IMG/VR virus record: IMGVR_UViG_3300037107_000081 | Coordinates: 1 to 64,000 of that record | Source of the DNA: a virus | Length of the DNA stretch: 64,000 nt | Strand: one strand, 5' to 3' | Shown: positions 42,750 through 50,845 of the stretch, in pieces | Layout: each line of letters opens with the position of its first letter | Numbering within the stretch: the first letter of the stretch is position 1 | Translations under genes and position numbers: made by a program | Notes under the pieces: generated by a model | What the model was told of the DNA's origin: nothing | Databases searched by the model: none | What the model saw: only the letters and a program-made list of their open reading frames with translations

Positions 42750-43054
42750 GCATAGAAAGTGAATTAGCATCTATTTGTAAAGATATTAGGTTACTTGGTG
42801 ATAATAAGTTAACCAATGATGCTATTTGTGCTTACGCTGCCCTAACTGATACTGAAAATCCACGACCAGACCTATCATATTCGTATATTATTAGGAAGTT
42901 GCGTAAAGGTGATGATGATAGACGTTTGAAATTCCAAAAAGCTTTTAAGAAGGCGTTTGATAGTGCTTTATATGAAGATGTTGAAGATCCAGACGCTGTT
43001 GCTTTGATGGTTGCAATGAAGGCTATTGATTTCAAGGATGAGAATGCCAGCTAG
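42746..43054 (+). CDS. small hypothetical protein (102 aa)
   Basis: The gene starts at a GTG overlapping the previous stop, and its end overlaps the phosphatase start by 11 nt. It is a charged helical protein with YIIRKLRKGDDDRRLKFQKA in the middle. No family is recognised. Its position implies tight co-translation with the phosphatase. Confidence 0.55.
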   Translation: MSIESELASICKDIRLLGDNKLTNDAICAYAALTDTENPRPDLSYSYIIRKLRKGDDDRRLKFQKAFKKAFDSALYEDVEDPDAVALMVAMKAIDFKDENAS

Positions 43055-44090
43055 ATTTGCCAAAGTAACCAAAGATTTATTTAGGGGTGGTTGTCCATCG
43101 CTTAAAGATAATGATATTGAATCTTTAAAGCGTATGGGAATAAATAAAATTGTAAGTCTTGATGAAGAGTGTGGTGAGCGTATAAAAGAAAAGTGTAATG
43201 AGCTGGGTATTCATCAAATTATATGGGGATTGGGTGCAGGCAATGATCCTAAAGTTGCTGCATTAAAAAAGAGAATTGTTCCAACGCTTACTCATGGTGG
43301 CCCAACGTATGTTCATTGCTTACATGGAAAAGATCGTACAGGAATGACAGTGGCTATGTATCGTGTTTATTCTGGATGGTCTGTTGATAAAGCATTAAAA
43401 GAAGCAGCACAATTCGGAATGGGAACTCACCTACCACCAGATGTTGCTAAAACTTATTATGATGCTGTAAAAGAATTCGCAAAAGATCTGGAGGAAGATA
43501 AAAGTAATGCGTTAGATGCTGTTTCTTTAACTAGGATGACTAATTCATTTGGCCCAGAAAACCCCGCTGTTGATGATATGACAATTTCCAGACCGGTTAA
43601 TTTTAATCTTCCACCAGGCACAGATATTGAATTTAGTCAGCTTAGTAGAATTGCTTCAGCTAAAATTTATATTAAGTGCAATTCAGGAGATTTATTAAAA
43701 CCAGGATCTTTTTGGTGGGGCTCAAAAGAATTGGCAAACAAAAATCCTATAAATTCTTCTGGTAAATTATTTTCGGCCAATTTAATATCATCATCTAAAT
43801 TTGAAAAGTTCGACGGGAAGGTAAATAAAAATCTAATAAACAATGTATTAACAAGAGATATTGATGTAGCTATTCTTCGTGATAATCAATATTTAATTAT
43901 ATGCCCAAGCTCTTTAATAGATATTCAAGAAGAAAATGATGATATAAATGATTTGGTAGAAGTAGGAATGAGAGATAATTCTACCGATTATACGTATGCT
44001 TATCCTGGAAGTGGAAGTGGTTTAGGTGGAATGCCAGATGGAGCAGCAGGTTTTGTACAATTACCGTTTTCAGGAATAGGTCAGGTTTAG
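43044..44090 (+). CDS. tyrosine/dual-specificity protein phosphatase with C-terminal extension
   Basis: Residues ~1-155 form a compact DSP/PTP domain. The P-loop is VHCLHGKDRTGM, with catalytic C92 and R98 (CX5R), and an upstream LFRGGCPSL entry segment is typical of the PTP-like family. The C-terminal ~190 residues are beta-rich with a Gly/Ser tail (YPGSGSGLGGMPDGAAGF) and unknown. Such enzymes hydrolyse phospho-Tyr/Ser/Thr or other phosphoesters. It lies between portal and scaffold genes, so it may be virion-associated. AAGGA sets ATG 43044 over 43038. Confidence 0.82.
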   Translation: MPARFAKVTKDLFRGGCPSLKDNDIESLKRMGINKIVSLDEECGERIKEKCNELGIHQIIWGLGAGNDPKVAALKKRIVPTLTHGGPTYVHCLHGKDRTGMTVAMYRVYSGWSVDKALKEAAQFGMGTHLPPDVAKTYYDAVKEFAKDLEEDKSNALDAVSLTRMTNSFGPENPAVDDMTISRPVNFNLPPGTDIEFSQLSRIASAKIYIKCNSGDLLKPGSFWWGSKELANKNPINSSGKLFSANLISSSKFEKFDGKVNKNLINNVLTRDIDVAILRDNQYLIICPSSLIDIQEENDDINDLVEVGMRDNSTDYTYAYPGSGSGLGGMPDGAAGFVQLPFSGIGQV

Positions 44091-44097
44091 CTAATAA

Positions 44098-44114
44098 TTC
44101 GATATAATATATAA
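44098..44114 (+). promoter_or_regulatory. GATATAAT promoter-like box before 44120
   Basis: TTCGATATAATATATAAC sits in the only gap of this operon, 6 nt before the ATG at 44120, which has no Shine-Dalgarno. This resembles the short box-to-start distance at 19221 and 63121. Confidence 0.45.
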
Positions 44115-44119
44115 CAACA

Positions 44120-44746
44120 ATGGAAAAAAAAGCATATTCTATCCAAATGCATTTTAATGTTCCTGATTCTGAAAAAAGAATTGCGGAAAAGGCTGAGGAA
44201 TATTTTCAACAGTTAGTTGCACATTTAGATGATATAAAAGGTTATTTAGATTTAATATATACTCCATTTCAAAAGCACCAGAATATTGATATGGATATGA
44301 TTGTAGAATATAGAAAAACTTTCCGTGAATATCGTGATCAGGTCAAGGCAAAATCAGATAAGGTAACAAAAAGAGCATATCAGTGTGTTGCCTTAATGAA
44401 TGAATTTAGCACAGATACGGCCACAGAAGAGATTATGAACTCTTTTATTGGGTCGGTTAGGGAATTAGAGAAATATACCGATACATTTATGTCAATATTC
44501 TCGAATCTTAATAGTCCAGAGTTTAGGGACCATTTGATTTTAACAATTGATTCGATGAAGAAACAAATGAACCAAATCGAGCAATTAATAAAAGATCGAA
44601 TTTTAGAACATATAGATAGTAATATTTTGGCAAAGAATTGGGCGAAGGATCATTGTGATGACGGTAAGCCCATAGAAGAAAGAGTACCGCTAGTAATGCA
44701 GCTCTTCAAAGAAAGACAAGAAGCATTGCAAGGTACAAAGAGTTAA
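44120..44746 (+). CDS. helical/coiled-coil virion-module protein (208 aa)
   Basis: The protein is almost entirely helix (VEYRKTFREYRDQVKAKSDK, then IDSMKKQMNQIEQLIKDRIL) and likely forms coiled coils. It sits between the phosphatase and the protease/scaffold candidate. A scaffold or chaperone role is possible, but no family is recognised. Confidence 0.65.
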   Translation: MEKKAYSIQMHFNVPDSEKRIAEKAEEYFQQLVAHLDDIKGYLDLIYTPFQKHQNIDMDMIVEYRKTFREYRDQVKAKSDKVTKRAYQCVALMNEFSTDTATEEIMNSFIGSVRELEKYTDTFMSIFSNLNSPEFRDHLILTIDSMKKQMNQIEQLIKDRILEHIDSNILAKNWAKDHCDDGKPIEERVPLVMQLFKERQEALQGTKS

Positions 44747-44753
44747 GGGTTAT

Positions 44754-44912
44754 ATGTTAATCAAAACTGGTGATGCAGAAATTATTGGTGTCATTGATTC
44801 GAAGTCGGAAGATATCGAAAGCAAGAATAGCGAAGTTGTAGCGTCAACACTCTTAGATATGGCCAAGAAACGTATTTCTGAATCGGATCAAGATAAAGGC
44901 TTGGAGAACTAA
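44754..44912 (+). CDS. small protein (52 aa) sharing its N terminus with the next gene
   Basis: TTAAGGG precedes the ATG, and the TAA overlaps the next ATG (TAATG). The first residues MLIKTGDAEI resemble the next protein's MLIKLGESVC. The rest is acidic helix (DIESKNSEVVASTLLDMAKK). It may be a duplicated N-terminal fragment or a small coupled partner. Confidence 0.55.
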   Translation: MLIKTGDAEIIGVIDSKSEDIESKNSEVVASTLLDMAKKRISESDQDKGLEN

Positions 44913-47900
44913 TGTTGATAAAACTCGGCGAGTCTGTTTGTATTAGACCTGAAGATATACGACCAGTTGAAAAATTGGTTAGTGATTCTGATTTAGATAT
45001 TGAAAACAGAATGTATAGATTTGCTCAGGAACTTAAAGTTATTGCTCCTAAAGCAAAAGACTTTCTATATTTTACTGCCGTTATGATGCATGCTGCTGAG
45101 GCTGCCTGTGTTAATGATGATGGATCTCCAAAGAAAACAGCATCGGGTGAGGTTGTTTCTGCTACATGGGAAAAGGTTGGAGAGGGCGTCAAGTGGGTTT
45201 GTAATGATCCAAATATCAAATGTTACCGTAACAATAATAGAGATATTTTTCCAGAATATGAATTAAAGTTAGCGTATAAGAAATGGATAGGTCGTCCGTT
45301 ATGCCTCGATCATCAATCACAGTCGGTTGATAAGATTCGAGGCGTTATTGTTGATACTGTATATGATGATCGTAGAAAGAGGTTAATTGCTCTCTGTGCC
45401 CTTGATTCAAAAAATTATAGTGATTTAGCCGATAAGGTTACTAGTGGTGTTGCTAATAACGTATCGATGGGAACCGGGGTTGGCAGGGCTGTGTGTTCAG
45501 AATGCCAACGAGCCGCTAGAACCGAAAAAGACTTTTGCCAGCACATGAAGAATAAGAGTTGTTATGGCGAAATTAACTTGGAACTGTCTCCGTTAGAACT
45601 TTCTTTAGTAGTTGCCGGAGCCGATCCAAAAGCCAAAGTTAAGCATATTATTGCCAGTGATATTGCTAAAGCTGCGGAATTACTTTCTGATTATTTGCAT
45701 GTTAAAGAAGCGGTATCTAGGCAAGATCTAACATCTATACAGGAAGACCTAAAGAGCCTAATGGGTAAGATTGAAGCTATGGCTCATGATAGCGATAAGA
45801 AAGACGAGAGTGATGCGGTTGGTCCGACTCGCTCTAGATGGTCGATGGATGAAGTCAGTAATGAACCATCGACTCAGTTTAATGTTCCTGAGGCATTCCC
45901 AACTTACGCCTCAGAGCTACAAATGGCAATTTTGGGAGCTCAAACAAAACTGGCAAGCTTGCAGGACAATATACTTAGACTATCTAATAATAGTAACGAG
46001 GAATCAATCATGACTACAAAAGAAGCATATTTTCAAGGTACAGAGGAACCAAAACCAGGACAGAAGCAATACGCTGTGGATCCGTTGAATGAGAAAGCCA
46101 GACTATTGGACAAGAATCTACATGGCCCAGCTCCATTTCCAAACACTGGATCTGTAGATGGTATGTATCCTGGTGATGATAAAACCAAGAAAGATTTGCA
46201 GCGCCTAGCGGATGAGCATGAGCGTGCAATGTTCCGTGAAGCTGCTTTGAAGAAGGCCAAGGAACAATTGAAGCAAGGATATTTCCAGGGAACGGAAGAG
46301 CCAACTCCTGGTAAGCCACAATATACAAAAGATCCGCTTAATGAGAAGGATCGTTTATTGGATAAGACCATGGTTGGCGAAAAACCGTTCCCAGGAGTAG
46401 GCAAGGTTGATGGTCTTTATGGTGACGATCTTGCTGAAAAAGAAAAGCTTTCACGAGCATCTTTGAAGGCTAGATTTGAGAAGGTTGCTCTTCCAGATGG
46501 TCGTATTAATAAAGGCGCTTCTAATTGGGTTGTTCTAGCTAATGGAAAACCAATTCTTCAAGCTTCTGTTGCTCAGATCACTCGTGGTAATGAAGAGCAT
46601 TTGTATGATGCGATTGCTACCGAGCGTTTTGGTAGGTCACTATTAAATCGTATTCAGACTGAAGGTTTTGAAGCTACTGCTAATGATTTACTCAAGACTG
46701 CACAAGCTCCAGCCGCTCCTCCTCCAGCCCCAGAAGCTGCGCCAGCCGGTGATATGCCCCCACTTGAGCCACCAAAGGATGTTGCTAGTGAGGGTGGAGA
46801 ACCAGGTGAAATTGTAGATGATATTCAGTCGCTTGTTGATGAAATGGAAGGCAAGATTAGTGATCTTAAGGATAAGGTTAGCGGACCTGTTTCTGAGGAC
46901 GCTGAAGGTCTTGGTGATGTTCCTCCGGCAGGTGATGAGGAATTCGCGGTTCCAGCTGGTGGTGCTCCTGCTCCTAAGAGCGCATCACAGCTTCAATCAA
47001 TGCGTAAACGTGTAAATGTGATGTTGCAGGATGGTATTGATGAGACAATTACTTCTTTATCTAAGCATGTAAATGAACTAAAGACTGCGCAAAAAGTTTA
47101 TAAAGAATCATATGCATCAATGACTGAAGAGCAACGTGATTATATTAACGATCTAACAATTTCGGCCGTGAAAGATGCTAAGGCTCAACTTAATGATACC
47201 AATAGGTTGATGGAAGCTGTTGTTAAGTATGCTACAGGAACAGCTGGTGTTGAAAAGCGCGCACATGAAGAGGGTCTCAATACCGATGAACTTCTTGATG
47301 AAATTGAAGGTGGAAAGGGTGGTGATGACACTTATCTAGACAATGCTGCATTTGAAGATGAGTCACCAGAAGCCACACCAGAAACCGGAAAAATGAAAGA
47401 TTTCTTGTCTGAACTTGGAATTGATTCTGAGAAGGATAATGATGCTGATATGGATGGAACATTAGCTAATGGTACCCCTATTAGTATTAACGATAAGGGA
47501 GAGGCATTACTTGGAAAGAGTACAGGAGGAGCAAAATTGGAATTATCAACTAAACAAGCGCGTGCTGAGGTACGTGTGAAGCTTGCCGAAAAGGGCTTGC
47601 TTGGGTTCAACGAATTGTCTAATGATGCTCATCCAGGTGGCAGTGTAGATGCTGTTTCTGCCGGTAATTTGGATGTAAAACCAAGTGTTCCGGGGTCTGC
47701 ATTCCATGTGGCCAAGGATATTAAAGACGCAATGACCGAATTGGCAAATATGCCTCCTCGTGTTCGTAAGCAGGCTGAGGTTATTAATGAGCTTGTTTCT
47801 TCGGGTAAGATGAGTGCTGAGTCTGTTGATGGTCTTGTGGCTCATGGTATTGATCCTGATGCAGTCAAGTATTGGAAGGAATTGTATGGTCAGGGTGATT

Positions 47901-48274
47901 CGCAGTCGAAGGAATTCGCAACAGAATTAACCAAGGAACATGCCAACGCCAAGAAAGCTGAGGAAATGGAACAATACAAGGGTAAGCTAAAGAGAGCTTA
48001 TCAGGTTGCACAGCAAATGATTGTTAAGGGAATGATTAGTGAAAACCAATTAGATTCCCAGGTTGAAGATATTATGAATTGGAATGATGCTGGTTTTGAA
48101 AGCATCAAGAATATTCTATCAAGACAAGCTTCAATCAGTAAGCAAGCATCCTTACCGGTTGTTGGTCTTTTGGACTCAGGCTCGGTAATTCTTCCAGCGG
48201 CACAAAGCGCAACACAAGAAAGTATAAATATCAAAGGTTTGTTTGATAATCACTTTGCGTCGAGGAAATTCTAA
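44912..48274 (+). CDS. candidate prohead protease-scaffold fusion (1120 aa)
   Basis: Residues ~1-260 resemble phage head-maturation proteins. GRPLCLDHQSQSVDKIRGVI (about 126-145) has a conserved His, and NNVSMGTGVGRAVCSECQ (about 184-201) has a candidate Ser followed by Cys pairs (CSEC ... CQHMKNKSC). The following ~860 residues are Ala/Glu/Lys-rich helix with Pro linkers (PAAPPPAPEAAPAGDMPPLE), like scaffolds. Two ~52-residue repeats lie at about 371 and 456. A protease role is inferred from motif layout and position, and the zinc-like cysteines are unusual for it. Confidence 0.6.
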   Translation: MLIKLGESVCIRPEDIRPVEKLVSDSDLDIENRMYRFAQELKVIAPKAKDFLYFTAVMMHAAEAACVNDDGSPKKTASGEVVSATWEKVGEGVKWVCNDPNIKCYRNNNRDIFPEYELKLAYKKWIGRPLCLDHQSQSVDKIRGVIVDTVYDDRRKRLIALCALDSKNYSDLADKVTSGVANNVSMGTGVGRAVCSECQRAARTEKDFCQHMKNKSCYGEINLELSPLELSLVVAGADPKAKVKHIIASDIAKAAELLSDYLHVKEAVSRQDLTSIQEDLKSLMGKIEAMAHDSDKKDESDAVGPTRSRWSMDEVSNEPSTQFNVPEAFPTYASELQMAILGAQTKLASLQDNILRLSNNSNEESIMTTKEAYFQGTEEPKPGQKQYAVDPLNEKARLLDKNLHGPAPFPNTGSVDGMYPGDDKTKKDLQRLADEHERAMFREAALKKAKEQLKQGYFQGTEEPTPGKPQYTKDPLNEKDRLLDKTMVGEKPFPGVGKVDGLYGDDLAEKEKLSRASLKARFEKVALPDGRINKGASNWVVLANGKPILQASVAQITRGNEEHLYDAIATERFGRSLLNRIQTEGFEATANDLLKTAQAPAAPPPAPEAAPAGDMPPLEPPKDVASEGGEPGEIVDDIQSLVDEMEGKISDLKDKVSGPVSEDAEGLGDVPPAGDEEFAVPAGGAPAPKSASQLQSMRKRVNVMLQDGIDETITSLSKHVNELKTAQKVYKESYASMTEEQRDYINDLTISAVKDAKAQLNDTNRLMEAVVKYATGTAGVEKRAHEEGLNTDELLDEIEGGKGGDDTYLDNAAFEDESPEATPETGKMKDFLSELGIDSEKDNDADMDGTLANGTPISINDKGEALLGKSTGGAKLELSTKQARAEVRVKLAEKGLLGFNELSNDAHPGGSVDAVSAGNLDVKPSVPGSAFHVAKDIKDAMTELANMPPRVRKQAEVINELVSSGKMSAESVDGLVAHGIDPDAVKYWKELYGQGDSQSKEFATELTKEHANAKKAEEMEQYKGKLKRAYQVAQQMIVKGMISENQLDSQVEDIMNWNDAGFESIKNILSRQASISKQASLPVVGLLDSGSVILPAAQSATQESINIKGLFDNHFASRKF
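46024..46440 (+). repeat. duplicated ~52-codon segment in the protease/scaffold candidate
   Basis: The protein segments starting AYFQGTEEPKPGQKQYAVDP (residue ~371) and GYFQGTEEPTPGKPQYTKDP (~456) both continue with LNEK(A/D)RLLDK, a PFP motif and (S/K)VDG(M/L)Y. They are separated by a charged helix. This is an intragenic duplication, perhaps a binding module or processing site. Confidence 0.75.
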
Positions 48275-48285
48275 TATTCTGGGCC

Positions 48286-48311
48286 GGGCGGGGTTATAAA
48301 TGCTCCGCCCA
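48286..48311 (+). other. GC-rich hairpin without T-run
   Basis: GGGCGGGG and CTCCGCCC pair around TTATAAATG. It is unusually GC-rich for this genome and lies in the 54-bp gap after the 1120-codon gene. With no T-run it is not a classic terminator. It could be an RNA-stability or processing element, or slow the ribosome or polymerase. Confidence 0.55.
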
Positions 48312-48328
48312 TCCATAAGAGGTAAAAT

Positions 48329-49252
48329 ATGTCTACTAATAAATATGATATTGCTTCAGCTATGAATGGGATAATAAGCGACCCAGTTAATCAATCAATT
48401 TTCTCAAGGCCACAACCCCTTACCAAGACAGCTGCAAAGAAAGATGATACCGCTGATAAGGCTAAGGCTGAAAAAGAAAAAGCTAAGGAAAAGGCTGCTA
48501 AAGAGAAGGAAAAGGAAAGGGCTGCTAAGGAAAAAGCCAAAGAACAGGCTGCTAAAGCTAAGGCCAAGAAAAAGGCTTCAACTAAATATGAAGCTTGCGT
48601 TATTGGTTTGTGCAAAATTTCTGAAATGCTAGATGAGGCTGGTTTGTCAAAGTCGTCTTCATATGCATTGCTAGCACTTAACGATTTGATTAGTACTGCC
48701 GCAAAGAAGAAGGAAGAAAAAGAGGAAAAGGCTAAGGGAAAGAAAGATGAAAAGGGCAAGGGCAAGAAAGAAGAGCCCAAGGACGAAAAAGCTAAGGGCA
48801 AGAAAGCACCTCCGTTTATGAAGAAGGATGAAAAAGGCGACAAGGATAAGAAGGTAAAGAAGGCAGATTATGGTGTTAAGCATGAGCTAACTCCAGGTTA
48901 TGTAAATCCTTGGAATGACAAATCAACCAAGTCTTTTCCTGGCGATCCTATGAATTTTTCGCTTGCTCCTGAAAAACCAGCTGCGGCTCTAAAATCAATT
49001 ACACACACTGATTCTGCATTTCGTCCAGGTGACCCGCTAAATCAAAATGGTGATTATGTTGCTAGCGCAGATGATTGTGAATACGCTGACGATGAAGAAG
49101 TAAGTAATTGTGATGATTTTGATACTTTGTCAAATCAGATCGATCCTGATTCTTTGTGGGAAACCGAAGTTACAGCTGATGAAGAGAAGACTTCTTTGCA
49201 GAAACTTGCTGAGGAATTGGAGGCAACCAAGAGTTTTTTAGCCGCAAAGTAA
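48329..49252 (+). CDS. Lys/Ala/Glu-rich virion-module protein (307 aa; zero-frame product of a frameshift pair)
   Basis: GAGG 7-10 nt upstream marks the start. Residues ~32-83 and ~125-180 are low-complexity Lys/Ala/Glu runs (AKEKAAKEKEKERAAKEK) around a helical hairpin (CVIGLCKISEMLDEAGLSKS) that recurs in other virion genes. The acidic C-terminal third has repeated FPGDPMNF/RPGDPLNQ motifs. The protein ends 4 codons after a T_TTT_TTA slippery site (49234-49240). A -1 shift there would extend it by 163 residues to 467. Histone-like or DNA-neutralising packaging of head contents is possible from charge only. Confidence 0.75.
   Translation: MSTNKYDIASAMNGIISDPVNQSIFSRPQPLTKTAAKKDDTADKAKAEKEKAKEKAAKEKEKERAAKEKAKEQAAKAKAKKKASTKYEACVIGLCKISEMLDEAGLSKSSSYALLALNDLISTAAKKKEEKEEKAKGKKDEKGKGKKEEPKDEKAKGKKAPPFMKKDEKGDKDKKVKKADYGVKHELTPGYVNPWNDKSTKSFPGDPMNFSLAPEKPAAALKSITHTDSAFRPGDPLNQNGDYVASADDCEYADDEEVSNCDDFDTLSNQIDPDSLWETEVTADEEKTSLQKLAEELEATKSFLAAK
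49219..49240 (+). promoter_or_regulatory. candidate programmed -1 ribosomal frameshift signal
   Basis: The zero-frame codons are AAG AGT TTT TTA GCC. T_TTT_TTA (49234-49240) fits X_XXY_YYZ and is the heptamer used by HIV-1. GGAGG (49219-49223) lies 10 nt upstream, the spacing at which an internal Shine-Dalgarno stimulates -1 shifting in E. coli dnaX. A 6-bp hairpin (TCCTAA ... TTAGGA, 49269-49288) lies downstream, farther than usual. The -1 frame is closed at 49210-49212 and open from 49213, so the window for shifting is short and includes this site. Confidence 0.75.
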
Positions 49253-49731
49253 TAGCCGGTAAAAAAGATCCTAAGGCCAAAGTTAGGAATAGACCGGATC
49301 CAATTTTCAGTAGTAAACATTCTAAAGTAAAAGATGATAAAGATCACTTTCCGATTGATACTATTGAATGCGGCAGAAACGCTCTTGCTCAATGTGAAAA
49401 ATATGACTCGGCCCCTACGTGGTGGAAAGGATCCTTAAAAGAACTTCAAAATTCCGTATCAAGGGCTGTACATAATGAGTATCCAAGTATTAAGAGTGAA
49501 AATAAAAAGAAATCTAGTCACGAGGTATTATTAGAGGTTTTAGGTAGTAGTAAAAAAAGACCGGTTCCATTCTGGGATATAGGAAAAATGACAGATCCAA
49601 TGCTTGATGAATGGGAAGCTATTTTACAAGGACAAAAGGAATTCAGAGACAATCCATTATACGATATTTTCTTAAAAGACATTGCTACTGAAAAAAGAAA
49701 TAGACAAATGGATTTAAAGCGAGCAGTATGA
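49240..49731 (+). CDS. -1-frame C-terminal extension (163 codons) of the 48329 gene
   Basis: The frame from 49213 to 49731 has no ATG, GTG or TTG before codon ATG 49588. Even so, it encodes an ordinary soluble protein: RNRPDPIFSSKHSKVKDDKD, then LAQCEKYDSAPTWWKGSLKE, then RPVPFWDIGKMTDPMLDEWE. It fills an otherwise gene-free 475-bp gap and its stop overlaps the next ATG (ATGA), as neighbouring genes do. Translation by -1 frameshifting from 48329 explains all of this. A sequencing error in the six-T run is the main alternative. Confidence 0.75.
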   Translation, partial: SRKVIAGKKDPKAKVRNRPDPIFSSKHSKVKDDKDHFPIDTIECGRNALAQCEKYDSAPTWWKGSLKELQNSVSRAVHNEYPSIKSENKKKSSHEVLLEVLGSSKKRPVPFWDIGKMTDPMLDEWEAILQGQKEFRDNPLYDIFLKDIATEKRNRQMDLKRAV

Positions 49732-49943
49732 AAAATTTTACTACAGATATTGAAAATAATATGGCCTTTTTTATGGGAGGAGATCTTAAGAAATCTCTAA
49801 ACAAAGATGAGGCCATATGCTCGTTGAATAAAGCACGAAATCTTCTTCAGAATGCCGGATTGGAAACTCTTTGTGTTGCCATTGATGCGATTGTTAAAAA
49901 GGCAGAGTTTATTGACGAAAGTAACATCGAGGTAACCATATGA
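49728..49943 (+). CDS. small helical protein (71 aa)
   Basis: It begins at an ATGA overlap with the stop of the frameshift extension and overlaps the next gene by 4 nt. It contains the recurrent hairpin pattern ICSLNKARNLLQNAGLETLC, then VAIDAIVKKAEFI. It is probably a small virion or assembly protein by context. No family is recognised. Confidence 0.6.
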   Translation: MKNFTTDIENNMAFFMGGDLKKSLNKDEAICSLNKARNLLQNAGLETLCVAIDAIVKKAEFIDESNIEVTI

Positions 49944-50281
49944 TTTTCAAGCAGGGATCTTGTGAGGAAGAGCTTTTTGAGGGTATGCAAAATGCTCAAC
50001 AAGAAGCAATTGTAGCTGAAGATCAACAGTATGAGCGTTTAATTTTGGCAGCAATGGAAGAATTAAATGCTGCGGCTGAATGTTTCGAAAAAGCCGGAAG
50101 AACAGCGAGGGCAGCAGAAGTTACTACCGTTATGATTGCTTTGGCTGACTCAAAAAAGAAAACAAAACCTTCTGGTAAAAAAAGTGAAATGATAAAAATG
50201 TTTAAAAATTTCGGATTCACCCCAAAAGACCTGGGATATGCTTCTGATGAGGATGCTGAAAACGAAAAAGAGTGTGAGTAA
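49940..50281 (+). CDS. small helical protein (113 aa)
   Basis: Coupled to the previous gene by an ATGA overlap. The central helical hairpin (ILAAMEELNAAAECFEKAGR, then TARAAEVTTVMIALAD) has the same layout as in the neighbouring virion genes. A near-complete copy of the dispersed motif lies in frame at 50169 and encodes PSGKKSEM before a Lys/Phe segment. The C terminus is acidic. Function is unknown. Confidence 0.6.
   Translation: MIFKQGSCEEELFEGMQNAQQEAIVAEDQQYERLILAAMEELNAAAECFEKAGRTARAAEVTTVMIALADSKKKTKPSGKKSEMIKMFKNFGFTPKDLGYASDEDAENEKECE
50169..50202 (+). repeat. dispersed motif, in-frame copy inside a gene
   Basis: The sequence is CTTCTGGTAAAAAAAGTG, then AAATGATAAAAATGTTT. It closely matches the 33522 copy and encodes SGKK in the 113-residue protein. 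Confidence 0.6.
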
Positions 50282-50307
50282 TTAAATCTATAAATTGGAG
50301 GAATAAA

Positions 50308-50778
50308 ATGACAAGTAGACAACAAATCGCAAGACAGGCCGCAAAAGCAGCTGCTCTGTCCACATATAATGCAATTCTAAATGCGCCAACACATAAGGTT
50401 GCTGGTACAAATTTTAGATCTGCACCATCTTGGAAGGATATCGCAAAAATTGCAGGGGCTAGCTCTTACGATGCCGTTGCTAAACTTGCTCAGGTTATGC
50501 AGATGCCGACCTCTCAAGTTGTTCCGCTCGACTTTCATAGCATTTCTGATGTTATGCAGCGAGTATCACCTGATTTTTACAAGTGGATTGTTGATGGGGC
50601 AACTACCGAAGTTGTTCCTTATGATGCCAAGGGTTTTGCTGCATATGTAAAGACTCCGGGTGGTAATAAGGAAACTTGGGCTACCCCAGAAACTTGGCCG
50701 GAAGTTGTTAGGGCAATTACCTCTAATGTAGCTCCACAAAGCCAGGAAGGGTTGAAAACATACCTGCTATCCCTGTAA
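50308..50778 (+). CDS. virion-module protein (156 aa)
   Basis: GGAGGAAT gives a strong ribosome site. An Ala-rich helical N terminus (TSRQQIARQAAKAAALSTYN) is followed by a globular part with Trp/Pro-rich segments (ETWATPETWPEVVRAI). The gene ends at a strong terminator at 50814, closing this operon. No family is recognised; a small head protein is plausible. Confidence 0.65.
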   Translation: MTSRQQIARQAAKAAALSTYNAILNAPTHKVAGTNFRSAPSWKDIAKIAGASSYDAVAKLAQVMQMPTSQVVPLDFHSISDVMQRVSPDFYKWIVDGATTEVVPYDAKGFAAYVKTPGGNKETWATPETWPEVVRAITSNVAPQSQEGLKTYLLSL

Positions 50779-50813
50779 TTAATTAAATATTGTTAGATTA
50801 ACTTAGTTAGCTT

Positions 50814-50845
50814 AAGCCCAGTTATGCAAATAGCTGGGCTTTTTC
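50814..50845 (+). terminator. intrinsic terminator
   Basis: AAGCCCAG and CTGGGCTT form a perfect 8-bp stem around a 12-nt loop, followed by TTTTTC. It is immediately followed by a GATATAT box. Confidence 0.85.

Noticed and set aside
43756-43780. Partial dispersed motif in the phosphatase gene (TTCTTCTGGTAAATTA)
   Set aside because: Only the first ten or so bases match and the rest diverges, so it is below what I count as a copy. The reverse-core matches at 29719 and 30376 and the short forward match at 27838 were rejected for the same reason.
48391-48843. Minus-strand 150-codon frame opposite the Lys/Ala-rich gene
   Set aside because: It is a low-complexity Ser/Phe/Ala run that results from reading Lys/Ala/Glu codons backwards.
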